From the NCBI GenBank assembly GCA_029204225.1, contig CM055111.1, positions 24,673,874-24,737,873 on the forward strand: a DNA stretch of 64,000 nt. Reading direction: 5' to 3'. Source of the DNA: Diphasiastrum complanatum (lineage: Eukaryota > Streptophyta > Lycopodiopsida > Lycopodiales > Lycopodiaceae). Below the pieces are notes generated by a model, which worked only from the letters and a program-made list of their open reading frames with translations, searched no databases and was not told where the DNA came from. Both the position numbers and the translations under genes were made by a program. This document shows, piece by piece, positions 25,441 to 36,060 of this stretch. Numbering within the stretch: position 1 is the stretch's first letter; every line of letters begins with the position of its first letter.

Positions 25441-25770
25441 CGAATGACCTGGAAATGACTTGCATAGGTTTGAAAGGTTCCCAAAAAGAAGTAGAAAATG
25501 ACTCGCACAGGGGGAAAAAATGACTCACACAAACCTGGGGATGACTCGCACAGGTTGAAAGGTTCTCAAATGAACTAGGAAATGACTCGCACAGGGGAAC
25601 AAAATGACTCGCACAAATCCTAAAATGACTCGCATAGGTTTTAAAGATTCCCAAAAGGACTAGAAAATGACTCGCACAGGGGAACAAAATGACTCGCACA
25701 AACCTAGAAATGACTCGCATAGGTTTAAAAGGTTCCTAAAAAGAAGTAAGAAATGACTCGCACAAACTGT
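25441..25770. repeat. ~85-bp minisatellite with TGACTCGCACA motif
   Basis: Four units start near 25455, 25541, 25625 and 25710. Each contains three ATGACTCGCAYA boxes separated by AGGTTTGAAAGGTTCCCAAA and GGGGAACAAA spacers. The open frame on the minus strand is a consequence of the repeat. Confidence 0.9.
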
Positions 25771-25789
25771 AGGAAAAAGAATTATTATT

Positions 25790-26740
25790 CTTCCACCGAG
25801 AACATGATGAAAGTTTGAATAATCAAACTACTATCAGTGTCTTCAATCGGGGCTGTATCTGATCTATGTACTAATAGAATAGTATTAGCTATGATTGAAT
25901 ATGCGTGCGAAAATTATATGCGGAAGTAAGACAACTTAAGACATTTTAGACAATAAAAAACTATTGATCAAAAACGAATTTTTATAATTCTGAATCTGAT
26001 TCATCAATGTACATCTCTTGCTGTCTTATCTCGTTGTTGTGGCTCTGATTGAGTGAGTGTGTTACAACGAGTAGTGCACATGTATTTATATTGCTACAGG
26101 ACAGGTCTTTTGGCCTTTTATTTACAGGTCTTTTGGCCTGTTAATGCTGTAACAATAGATATCTAACCGTTTACCACGGTTGATATTCAAATAGATGCTT
26201 TGTTTCCAGGGTCAAATAAATTATGTTCGCGAATTATTCGTGACAATCCATCTCTTCGTCTCAACTTCGTGTTTCGTGAACTGTTCACGACACTTTCTCT
26301 TCGCGACATTTTCGTCTTTCGCGAATTGTTCATGACAGATGACAATTCTTGAGCTTGAAGAAGAAATCTATAATATTTCATGAACTGTTTGCAGCAGTTT
26401 CACGATAGGTGAGCTTGAAGAACAGTCTAGAAGATTTCGCGAACTGTTCGTGACATCTGAGATTTGAACAAGAAACTAAAAAATTTTGCGACAAGATTCT
26501 GTTCGCGAATCTTTCGAGTTTCAACAAGAAAACCATGAGCTTCTACAAGTAACTGTTTCGTAAATCTTTTGAGTTGACTACAAGACAAATTTTGCAAATC
26601 CTTCGAGGTTGATCACGAATAAAAAAAAGTTTCGAGTTCGCGTTCGTTTCTTATCCTTTGTCAAGTAAATTGCGCACTTTGTTAGTAGAATCAAGATCTG
26701 TCTGATCAGTGGTTCTATAGCTCTCTCTCAAAGTGGCAGT
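25790..26740 (-). repeat. Probable LTR 3' of a copia remnant, with CGCGAA dyads
   Basis: The segment sits immediately downstream (minus strand) of the end of a copia pol (26745). It contains at least six copies of the imperfect dyad TTCGCGAACTGTTCGTGAC between 26220 and 26600. Exact LTR ends and a partner copy were not found. Confidence 0.4.
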
Positions 26741-26744
26741 TGGA

Positions 26745-27400
26745 TTAACCCCATCTTCTTCGTTGCTTCTCGAACAAAGCCTTACTGAGTGGCTTCGTAA
26801 AGATATCAACTGTCATTTCCTCTGTGGGTATGAGGACTGTTTTCAGTATCTTCTTCTTGACTAAGTCCTGAATCACATGATATTTGATAGCTACGTGCTT
26901 CATTTTTTAGTGAAATACATGATCTTTCGTAAGATAGATTGTTGAAGTGTTATCCATTAACAAGACATAAGGTTCAGAAATAGATTCATCAAATCCTTCC
27001 AACATCTGTTTAATCCAGATCAGCTCGTTTGCCATCTTGGCTGCTGTTACATATTCCGCTTCACATGAAGATTGAGCTACTTTTGTTTGCTTCTTGCTTA
27101 TCCAGAGTATGTTTGTGCCAGATGCTAGAGTACAACCTCCTGAAATACTTTTGCTATCATCCTTCATGGATGCCCAGCTTGCGTCACTGTAAGATTCGAT
27201 GTGAAATCTAGCTTCCTTCGAATTACACAATCCACAGTCTTTTGTTTCCTTGAGATATTATAGTACTCTATTTGCAAACTTCAAGTGGTTTTGTATTTCT
27301 CCAAAAGACTGAGCAAAGCTCCCACTTGGATGAAAGATCCTCTTTTGGGTGAACAGATTGTCAACAATCTTTTGCATAAATTTTGGTGTGCTTTGTTGAG
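26745..27400 (-). pseudogene. Ty1/copia RNase H and pol C-terminus
   Basis: The frame 27230-26907 reads SYSDASWASMKDDSKSISGG, LWISKKQTKVAQSSCEAEYV and LIWIKQMLEGF (RNase H with its catalytic D and E positions). It continues after a small break as KHVAIKYHVIQDLVKKKIL and MTVDIFTKPLSKALFEKQR, the normal end of copia pol. Upstream, FANRVL and YLKETKDCGL at 27280-27230 are the RT-RNase H joint. The rest of the element is absent or unrecognisable. Confidence 0.88.
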
Positions 27401-28760
27401 CATGTAAGTAACTCTCCTAATGTAATTTGATTGGAGCATTTGCTAGAAGGTTTTAACCATTATGCAAATGTGTTTTCAGGTTCTTAACAGGTTGAGGAAC
27501 ATTCTCATGTGAAGTGATCTTAGATCTACATCTAAACACCAAGATTTGACAAGCTAGTGAAGCTAGTCTTGTGATTCACTAAGTGTGCTCTTTCATTCAC
27601 CTATAAAGCTTGTATTTATCACTTGCTGGAGTTTATAAACTTTCAGAAGTGTGGTTTACATGTGGTTTTACAGGCTGAATCAATATCTTAGTGTGTTGAT
27701 CATATGTTGATCAAGTTTGTTCAATTCTAGGTGTTCTTGGCAGCCTAGTCTTTTGTATTTTCTAAGAATGCAAGTAACTCTTCACACCATAACTTGATTT
27801 GGTCACTTGCTGGAAAGTTTGAGAGCTTAAGCAAGAGTGTGTTCAGGTTGGTTTGAGTTTGTAATCCATTCTTAGTGTGTGCAAAGTGTTGCATGTGTTT
27901 TCAATCTTCCTTTCTATGCTTGGAAACCAGCCAGGTTCAACATAGAAGTGTTTCAGGGTCCTAGATCTTCTAAGATCTCTTATCCATCATTTGTTGAGAG
28001 GAAAGTGAGTGCTAGGTGCATTAGGACAGAGCCTAAAAGTTGAATAATCATTATATTCATGGCTTCCAATGGTGGGTGTAAAAATTACAGCAAATAAGGA
28101 TCCTAAAACACTTGAAATGATGAGGGAAACAATAAATTATGATTTCATAAGATTAGCACAAGTTGAACCATCAAAATCCATCAAAAATCTATGCTTGAAC
28201 CTCACTAAATGGCCCAAATCCTTGAAGAAGACTTCACACGTGTGAAAGTACGGCCTCCCACAGTCTGAGTACTGTACACCAGGCCTACATTCAATCCTAT
28301 AATCATTAGTAATCACAAGTACTCAAACAATTATGAACATAGAGAGCAATTGCACCATTATGAGAGAAAAATCATGAAATTGCTTGATTGATTTTGGTGA
28401 GATATCATCACCTATATATACATGATCCATCACGGTTTTGGGCAGGTATGAGTAGCCCTAAACCTATCCCTAATGCTAATTTTGGTGGATCTTTCATCCC
28501 TACCAAGTTAGGGTTGGAATCTTGGAGATCCCTCAACAATGCAAAAATTACCAAAAATAGCTCCTATTTTTTCTCCCTTGTATCTAAGCATAATTTGGAC
28601 TCATTCCAAAGGTTCTAACACTTAGGTCTACTTGAGAACATCCTTATGAATGGAATCCTATGCTATTTGGCACGTGTGACAAGCCACATCATGACCATCT
28701 AACTATTTACAAGTCATATGACCAAAACTAGTCAAGCTAGAATTGTGAATTTTTAACAGT
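27401..28760. other. Unassigned; probably includes the 5' LTR of copia-4
   Basis: No coding domain is found. The last 700 bp precede a copia gag start and share a TTCACACRTGTGAAAG palindrome (28231-28247) with the candidate 3' LTR (31288-31304). A weak PBS-like GTGGGATCATG overlaps the gag start. Confidence 0.4.
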
Positions 28761-28766
28761 GGGATC

Positions 28767-29417
28767 ATGTTAGAAACTAATGATAGGTTGAGTTCATCAA
28801 ACTACTCTACCTGGAAAGTGAGGATGGAATCCTTACTTGAGTTGAATGAACTCCTGGACATAGTTGCAGGAACTGAAGAGAGACCACCCATAGTTCAAGA
28901 GCAACAAAGGTTTGATAAGAAGTCCAAAAGGGCTCTTCATATCATTAAAATGAATGTTACCAATGAACTTCTCAAGGAAGTTGGTAATAGTCAAAGTGCA
29001 AGTGAGGCATGGAATGCCTTGAAGAAGCTCTTTGAATCAAAGTCCACAACTAGGGTATCGACCCTAAGGAGGCAAATATTTTCTAGTAGGCAAAGAGAGG
29101 GTGAAAGTGCTCATGCATTTGTCTTGAGGGTTAAGTCCTTAAGTGATGATCTAGCATGTATTGATGAAAACATAAGAGATGGTGAAATAGTCCAGGTTAT
29201 GTTGAATGGTTTGCTAGATGAACATGCTAACCTTGTGCAAAGTTTTGTCATTCAAAGAGTCTTGCCAAGTGTGGTTGGCTTGCAAGAAATCTTATTGGCT
29301 GAAGAACATAGGTTGCAATCAAAGCTTGATGCTGCATCCTTGGAGGTGAAGAGGCTTTCTTCACAAAAGGCAAAGTCAAAGGCAAAGGTAAAGGGGGAAA
29401 TGGTCCAAAGGTGGTAA
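28767..29417 (+). CDS. copia-4 gag
   Basis: 216 codons from ATG 28767, uninterrupted. Landmarks of copia gag: LSSSNYSTWKVRMESLLELN near residue 7, RALHIIKMNVTNELLKEV, ASEAWNALKKLFESKSTTRV and SAHAFVLRVKSLSDDLACID. The frame ends in a lysine-rich tail at the expected joint to the zinc knuckle, which continues in the next frame at 29419. Gag would form the particle. The absence of internal stops suggests a younger insertion than copia-1 and copia-3. Confidence 0.85.
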   Translation: MLETNDRLSSSNYSTWKVRMESLLELNELLDIVAGTEERPPIVQEQQRFDKKSKRALHIIKMNVTNELLKEVGNSQSASEAWNALKKLFESKSTTRVSTLRRQIFSSRQREGESAHAFVLRVKSLSDDLACIDENIRDGEIVQVMLNGLLDEHANLVQSFVIQRVLPSVVGLQEILLAEEHRLQSKLDAASLEVKRLSSQKAKSKAKVKGEMVQRW

Positions 29418-29418
29418 C

Positions 29419-29904
29419 TTGGATCATGATGATCACTCTTCCTCCTCCTCTTCTACTTCTTTTAGAAAGAAAGACAAGTTAAAGTTCAAGTGCTTTTATT
29501 GTTGGATAAAAGGTCATTTTGCAAATGAATGTCATAAGAAGCAAAGTAATGAAGGTAGCAAGCAAAAAAACTTTGGTACTTCTAATGAGGATCTAGATTC
29601 TTGTGATTCTCTCATGATGTGTTCTTCAAGTATAATGTCAAGTGGAAGTGACAAGAATTCATGGTGGATAGATAGTGGATCTAGTTCACACATGACTAGT
29701 CACAAGGAGTTCTTTACTTCTTTGATTTCTTATGTTGGAACCAAGAAAGTTGTTCACATGCCAAATGGTGGTGAGTGTATGATCAAAGGTATTGGCTCAA
29801 TTCCTATTTGCCTTTCTACTAATAGGAATGTAAGACTTGATGGTGTTCTTTACATTCCTTCACTTTCAAGGAATTTGCTAAGTGTTGGTCAAATGTTAAG
29901 ATAA
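29419..29904 (+). pseudogene. copia-4 zinc knuckle and protease
   Basis: CFYCWIKGHFANECHKK (CCHC knuckle) is followed by SWWIDSGSSSHMTSHKEFF, the aspartic protease active site with DSG intact. LDGVLYIPSLSRNLLSVGQM follows. A TAA at 29902 interrupts a frame that clearly continues (GYKTKFVGDVCFITKGD, GRLYKLDAFV) to about 30050, where copia similarity stops. Confidence 0.88.
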
Positions 29905-30131
29905 GGGTACAAGACAAAGTTTGTTGGGGATGTTTGCTTCATTACTAAGGGAGATGTCTTGATTGCTATGGGCAATAGACAAGGTAGACTTTACAAGCTT
30001 GATGCATTTGTTATGTCTAACAAGAGGAATGAAATGGATGTTGGTGGTTCTTTCAAAATTCAATCCCTAGCATCAATAAGATTGGTAGATCTTATGCAAA
30101 GTCTAAAGGACTTCCTTATGCTAGATCTAGG

Positions 30132-31205
30132 TTGAGATCTAATGAGCTTCTTGGAGATAGTTATTGTTGTGCTAACTTGGCAACTTTTGGTGAATCTATG
30201 ATCAATGTTTTGGATCCATTGGATCTTGAAGTTGGACTAGTGCTACCTACTAGTCAAATGGAGTCTAGTGGTGCCCATCAACACCAAGAGGCAAGTAGCA
30301 ATTGGAAGCTAGTCAAAAGCATCAAAGGGGAGCCACATGGGCAAAGCATTTTGGATATGTTTTTACAGGTTCTTGAAGGTTCAAGTAAGGTTCTTGGAGC
30401 AGCAAGGAAGTGTCCTTTTACTCTACCTTATTTGTTTAATCTCATGTATGAACATTGTCATGTCAATGTGTTGGAATTGTCAAAATTCAATGAAACTAGT
30501 TCCATAGTTTTGCATCCTTTGGATATTGGAGATGAAATAGTTATCATTGCTGGTTCTTATGATCAAGTACATGCATTCATTCAAATCTTGAAAGATATTG
30601 AAGTGATCAATATGTTTACTTTTGAGCAAAGTTCAAGATCTAGCATCCTAGTGTTGGCAAATTGGCAAATTGTTGACAATGTAGGATCAAGGGTTGTATG
30701 CAAATCTTGTAAAGATACTTCAAGTATTCCAAGTTCAGGTTTTGCTCATTCAAATGGAGCAGAGAAGACATCATTTTGGCATTCATTCACTCAAGGGCTT
30801 TCATGGATTGGAGATCTACAAAGGCAAGGTGGTGATGGAGGTTCATTCATGGAGATACATGGTGCATTCACATTGGGCATAGTGGAATGTAAAGGAGGCA
30901 TGCAAACATTTGTTGGTTACTTTCACTTACAACTTGTTTGCTGCTATTTTACAGAGAATTCAAAGGTGGATACATGGAGGAATCCTTTCATTATGATTCT
31001 ATGTTCTTTTACATGTATCCTGTTCACCATTCTATGTAAAATTGATGTAAGAATTAGTGAAGCATCCTATATGGACACTATTATTTACATCAATTATGTT
31101 GTACTTCATATTGTACATATAAGAACACTTGAGAAGAGATCTATTATCATGGTGGAGATCATTCTTAGGTTGGAGCAAAGTAGTGTTGTAAAACTAGCAA
31201 GTTAA
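30132..31205 (+). CDS. Unrecognised ORF inside copia-4 (357 codons)
   Basis: This is a long uninterrupted frame between the protease and the polypurine tract. The first codon is TTG; the first in-frame ATG is near 30198. I see no integrase, RT, RNase H, envelope or transposase motif. The C-terminal third has a hydrophobic stretch (MILCSFTCILFTILCKI) and an isoleucine/valine-rich end, which could be a membrane segment or noise. There are two C-x2-C-like spots (VCKSCKD). It may be captured host sequence or a diverged element-specific gene. No function is assigned. Confidence 0.35.
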   Translation: MRSNELLGDSYCCANLATFGESMINVLDPLDLEVGLVLPTSQMESSGAHQHQEASSNWKLVKSIKGEPHGQSILDMFLQVLEGSSKVLGAARKCPFTLPYLFNLMYEHCHVNVLELSKFNETSSIVLHPLDIGDEIVIIAGSYDQVHAFIQILKDIEVINMFTFEQSSRSSILVLANWQIVDNVGSRVVCKSCKDTSSIPSSGFAHSNGAEKTSFWHSFTQGLSWIGDLQRQGGDGGSFMEIHGAFTLGIVECKGGMQTFVGYFHLQLVCCYFTENSKVDTWRNPFIMILCSFTCILFTILCKIDVRISEASYMDTIIYINYVVLHIVHIRTLEKRSIIMVEIILRLEQSSVVKLAS

Positions 31206-31650
31206 GTTGAAGAGGGAGTGTGAAAATTGCCAACATTTCCTAGCTAGTTTGAGGCCTAAATTGGCTATACATAGTTTTGGATCTAAACATTTCACACATG
31301 TGAAAGAGGCCTATATACTTTTATTTTAGTATATATTTCATGTTGCAGAAGTCTCAAACTTCAGGACCTTCGAAATGACACCAAAATCATGTTATTTGGA
31401 CATATAGGCCAAAATTGGCTATTTTAGGTTATTGGTGCCCTAAACTTGGGTCCTAAGTTCTAGAGAGAGGAGAGAGAGTCATCTCTCTCACCTATATTAG
31501 GCTGAAATTTGTGGAGAACAGGTTGGAGAAACTTATTGTATTGTTGAGAGAGATCAATAGATCATTGTCACAGTTTCTTCCTCCATTGAGAGCATTGCTT
31601 TGTGTATTGTCTTCAAGCTTTTGTGTACGATCTTAAGAGATTTTCAAAAG
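31206..31650 (+). repeat. Polypurine tract and candidate 3' LTR of copia-4
   Basis: AAGTTGAAGAGGGAG is followed by TGTGAAAATTGCCAAC at 31219. The segment to about 31650 has an LTR-like AT-rich first half and a GAGAGAGG-rich transcribed-looking part (31465-31485). The right boundary is not certain. Confidence 0.45.
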
Positions 31651-31799
31651 TGGTAGGCTGCTGTTGTAGGGCTGGTATGCTGTTGTTTTTGGCTGCCATT
31701 AGTACCTTTTATTAGTTTATTTTGTCTCTTGAATGATTTGTCAAGTTCATGTGTATCAAAGGTAGCATTAGGATGCTTTGCCATTTCTAGCTTTTGTAG

Positions 31800-32557
31800 C
31801 TTGTTGTGCAAAGATCTTAGCCAAGTATTTTGGGAGTTTGGATCCATTCAAGATCCATTTGGATGTCCAGTCGAGATTGTCAGTGAGCGGGGTACACACT
31901 TTGTTAATCAAACAATAAAGTGTTTGTTGGAAGATTTTTTTGTTATACACTGATCCATTACTCCATATTTTCCCAGAGGGAATGGCCAAGCTAAATCTTC
32001 AAACAAGATTCTCTGTCCTATTATTACAAAAACATCTGAAGCGAGTCGGATTGGAAACCTAAACTACATGCAGCATTATGGGCATTCAGAGCCGCTTACA
32101 AGAGTAGTACAAATCAAACACCCTTTCAACTAGCTTATGGTCAAGATGTTGTCATGCCAATTGCATTTTCAATACCATCTCTACGCATAGCAACAACAGA
32201 ACGAGTAAATGAAGACAAATCTTTACAATTGCATCATGAAGCTTTGCACAAATTATGTGAAACAAGACTGATGGCAGTTTATGCGTTAGCAGCAGAGAAA
32301 GCCCGTCGGGAGGCATAGCACGATCTTCGATTACACAAAAGGACCTGAAAGAAGGAGATCTAGCATTGACGTACAAAACCAAGCTGATCAAGAAAAAATT
32401 AAAGTTCACAGGTGAAGGACCGTATAGAGTCAAAGAAATCCCGAATTATGGAGCAGTAATTCTTGAGCATTTGGATGGGAAACAGTTTGATACTCCAGTG
32501 AATGACAGTCGACTACGTAAGTTCTGGCAGCCTGCTCTGCCAATTCAGCAAGCATGA
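31800..32557 (+). pseudogene. Gypsy integrase core-to-C-terminus remnant
   Basis: DPFGCPVEIVSERGTHFVNQ is followed by TPYFPRGNGQAKSSNKILCP (the gypsy D...GTHF...NGQAE pattern). A decayed stretch (GHSEPLTRVV, FQLAYGQ-like) leads to the 63-codon frame 32366-32557 with KKKLKFTGEGPYRVKEIP and DSRLRKFW, the integrase C-terminal barrel. There are several stops. No chromodomain is seen, so it is not of the chromovirus type found at 48190 and 52275. Confidence 0.85.
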
Positions 32558-33247
32558 TCCAAACGATATTTTATTTTGTTTTATATGTTTTTCCATTCCT
32601 TGTTTTCCCTATTTGCTTAATATTCTCATTTGGAAAAGATAGTAAAAAAAAAATGTATGGAAATACTGATGAGCAAAAGTCAAAAAAGTCATCAAAGTGG
32701 AAAAAGAGGAAGAAAAGTATGTTTGGAAGATAATTTTTGATGAAAAATGACTTAGAAAATCACTGTTTCGGTCATATGTTGCACATACATTATTGAAAAC
32801 CTTCGCTGAAATTTCAGATTATAGTACATCCACCTCAGATATACCTATACTGAGTTGGGCAAAGGTTCTTTTCCAGAAAAAGTACTTGTTTTGGAGTTAG
32901 GCGAATGATCAGAGATTTATCATTTTGGGAACCTTCGCCGAGCATCCTACAGTACTTATTAACCTTTGCCGACATGCCAGATAAATTTGAAATGCCAAAT
33001 TTAGGTCGGCTATAGGTTTAGACCCTGAAAATTTGTATTTATGATAGTACCTGGGCAAAGGATGATCTTGGGCGAAGGATGAACCTTCTCCAAACCTGGA
33101 AAACGTTTGCCGGATAGGTTTAGAGCGTCAAAAACCTTCACTAAGATTTTTATGGCCTATTTTCACAGTACTGAACAAGCCTACAAATTTTGGTTCAGAA
33201 CTGAGCAGCCAAACTAGTAGATTGTCTAATGGACCCTCCAAATCAGC

Positions 33248-33257
33248 CTATAAAAGG
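33248..33257 (+). promoter_or_regulatory. Putative TATA box
   Basis: CTATAAAAGG lies about 150 bp upstream of the broken reading frame that starts at 33398. The arrangement resembles an LTR promoter. Confidence 0.4.
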
Positions 33258-33397
33258 CCATAATTTGCTTTCATTTCTCACTTGTGCTAGCAAAGCTCTT
33301 GCCAATTTTTCCAATGACCAAAGCCTTCAAAACTTTCCATACTACTTTCTATTATACACTCACGCTCATTACTTTCAGTTTTTGACCTTGTTTCACC

Positions 33398-34390
33398 ATG
33401 TCTTTCACAGACACGTCTCAGTCTCGTCGCTATAATATCCATCATGATGTCTCATCTGCAACGAACATCATGATCCTTCCTAGCACAAGCATGGCCACTT
33501 AGTGGATGACCCTTGCGGAGCCTCTGCTTACTGCAATGGGTATTCATGAGAGGAGTCGGGGAGAATCAACATGGATTTTATCACTCTTGCCTTTAGTACT
33601 TGGAAGGAGGAGAAATCCAAATTTTACATTCCCTTTCAACAAGGAGCCACACACAAGGTGCGTGTGAGAAAAGTTGCCCTTGCTGCCATAGGGATAGCAT
33701 CTGGTACCCAAGCCTTACCGAACCATCAACAAGCCAAGCAGGCTATTAATGATCTGTATTGGACTAATGACGACTATCTTCTAGATGCCATTACTGATCC
33801 TGCCATTCAGATGTTGTTGCTCAGCTCCTCAACAATTTTCTGATGGTTGGCAACCTCAGAAAAGACTGTATCTCTTCTCAAATTTTGCGTAAGATAGTTG
33901 AGTCCTAGGCCAAGAGAGCCAAGACCCCTTTGGAACCATATAACTGGTTCAAGACTGTGTTTGGAGAGCTCAAACGAGCTATCAAAAGTAATACCAAACA
34001 TCAGTTTATTGCTGGCCAGCTCTTGTAGCTCCTTGCAACCTCTTATCTTGATAACAAAATCCATGGTTTTAGTATGGATTTTGTGCTCTCTATTTACGAA
34101 GAGGCACCAGCTGAATCCTCACACCAGACGTCGAGTTCACACAGTCGTCATCGTCCACGCAGCGAGATCGTTGTTCCTGACTCGCATTCCGCGTCACGAC
34201 ATCATACAAGGCAACCAACTCCAACTGCGCTTCTACCCCCTGCTACAACCCGCACTGAGCTATCTCTCCTCAAACCACTGATGCATCCCTCACATCCGCT
34301 TCATCACATGGTCAGTATGTGACAATTGGATCTACCATTCCACTCACAACTTCCCAGGCCGCCAATCCCCCACAGATTTGAGCTATTTCG
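33398..34390 (+). pseudogene. Unrecognised broken reading frame, probably retroelement-derived
   Basis: Starting at ATG 33398 (MSFTDTSQSRRYNIHHD), coding-like sequence continues through shifts and stops. The pieces are AEPLLTAMGIHERSRGE, then FITLAFSTWKEEKSKFYIPF and QAINDLYWTNDDYLLDAITD (33571-33843). KTPLEPYNWFKTVFGELKRA and IHGFSMDFVLSIYEEAP follow, and a Ser/His-rich tail ends near 34320. It looks like one protein of about 300 residues. I do not recognise the family. Position after a gypsy integrase and a TATA-like site suggests a gag-like or extra ORF of a gypsy relative. Confidence 0.4.
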
Positions 34391-34569
34391 CCAAAAATCC
34401 AAACTTTCATGAATATGTTCAATGATTCCAACCCATTGGGCCCAGATGAGATCTTCAAAATGCCCAAAAGCCCAATCCATTTCTCAGGTTTCTCATGAGG
34501 TCTTCTCCTTGATGGCCTTCCACTTGATCTTCCACTAGACCTTCCACTAGATGACATTCTATCAAACAA

Positions 34570-34920
34570 AACTTAAAAAGCATGAAAATGGTGGAGAGTG
34601 AGAGAGTGGTGAAAGTGGCGGAGAGGAGAGAGTAGTGAAGAGTGAAAGATCAAAAGAGTAAGCAGGATGAAAATCAAGGGAGATAGAACAAGCAATAGAG
34701 TAAGCAAGAGCAAACAATAAAGAGCAAGAACAAGTAATAGAGCAAAAGCAAAAGCCAACAATAGAGTGAGAGCAAGAGCTCGAGCATAAGTAAGAGCAAG
34801 AGCTCGAGAAATAGCAAGAGCAATAGAGTAGTTGGAGGCCTAAACAAAGGGTATGAGTAGGGCAATGGAATTAGAGAAAGAAGGAGAGCAATAGCAAAGA
34901 AAGAGGAAGAGAATGGACGT
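34570..34920. repeat. Degenerate purine-rich low-complexity tract
   Basis: Built from GAGCAAGAGC, AATAGAG and AGTAAGCA words without a fixed period. Leu-rich minus-strand frames here are shadows of the repeat. Confidence 0.8.
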
Positions 34921-36060
34921 TGAAATATGTTTGTATTCTCATTCAAGTTTCGTGTGGATTATCCACGCAATAATTATCTATGTGTGGATGTTCCCGTGCA
35001 AAGTTTTTTGCACTTTTACACGTAAGAAGGTCCTCCACATGGGTTTATATGCTTCAAATGTCATGCAAATTATAATTTGTTCTTGATTTGTGAATTTTTT
35101 TTTTTTTGTAAAATTTCACTAAAAAATAAAAAAAGCATAATTTTTTTTTTATATGACTGGACATATAAGATAAAATCATGAGCCATTACGATAGTACTTA
35201 ATTTTTACAAATCTTATATTTTTATAAATTTTATTTTTTTGAAATTTGACATAAAAGACAAAATCATAAGATATAATGATAGTACATAATTTTATTAAAC
35301 AACTAATTTCACAAATCTTTTGATATTTTATGACAGAATATTATATCAAATTGATGATGTCATGAAAATCTAGATTTGTTAAAAGTCTAGGTGTCATTGA
35401 TTTGATTTCATGACATAATTATACGGTCAAAGTGAAAATAGGATTTTTTTGTCATGTGACCTCCCAAAAAAAATGGTGGTTGCATAGGGTCATTTAGATT
35501 CATGATCAAAAGCATTTATGATATATTGAAGACCTTAGTGATATGTGACCTATATGATATTTTTTGTAGTTGTTGGTGTGTAACCTATATAACCTTATGA
35601 AAAGTCATATTGATTCAGTGAAATATCATTTACAATTGTAATAAAGATGTTGATTAATGGTCGTCGAGAATATGATTCACTGACATCATCTAGTTGCTCC
35701 CTTATTCAATTTGATTTGATTCGCTATTCTTCACTTTGATTGTTCACTCGATCCAATCACTAGCCATCTCAATTTGAGTATCTATTCACTCTATAAAAAA
35801 TTTCATTATCAAATGAGTGGTCTATTTTGATCATTTTATCGAGCAAACACTCGATCATACATATAATTGTCCTACTTGATAATCTATCAATTATTCAAAT
35901 AATTGAATTTAGTATCAAGTGATTGACTCTATGATTGATCAAATTATAGATTTGCATCGGATATTAATCGATCAAGTCATAAATAGTAGCTATCTCAAAG
36001 CAAGATCAATCGAATCGAATGATAGGGAGATACTCATATGAATGAGAACGGACCTAGACT
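34921..36060. other. AT-rich sequence without recognisable genes
   Basis: Includes small dyads (GTGGATTATCCAC at 34954-34966) and long A/T runs. TCAATCGA/TCGATTGA words are enriched at 35700-36050, and a related segment recurs at 36780-36890. Confidence 0.5.

Larger units (their letters stand above)
28767..31650 (+). mobile_element. Non-autonomous copia-like LTR element (copia-4)
   Basis: Gag (28767-29417), knuckle plus protease (29419-29904) and a short pre-integrase piece are followed by a 357-codon frame with no integrase or RT motif. A polypurine tract (GAAGAGGGAG at 31209-31218) and TGTGAAAATTGCC at 31219 then start a likely 3' LTR that runs to about 31650. The integrase, RT and RNase H genes are absent, so movement would need enzymes from elsewhere. 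Confidence 0.7.

Noticed and set aside
25400-25720. Minus-strand 106-codon frame with repeated ASHF-type peptides
   Set aside because: It is produced by the 85-bp minisatellite; no start context or domain supports a protein.
34573-34946. Leu-rich minus-strand frames that look like membrane proteins
   Set aside because: The region is purine-rich low-complexity DNA; poly-Leu is its reverse-strand translation.
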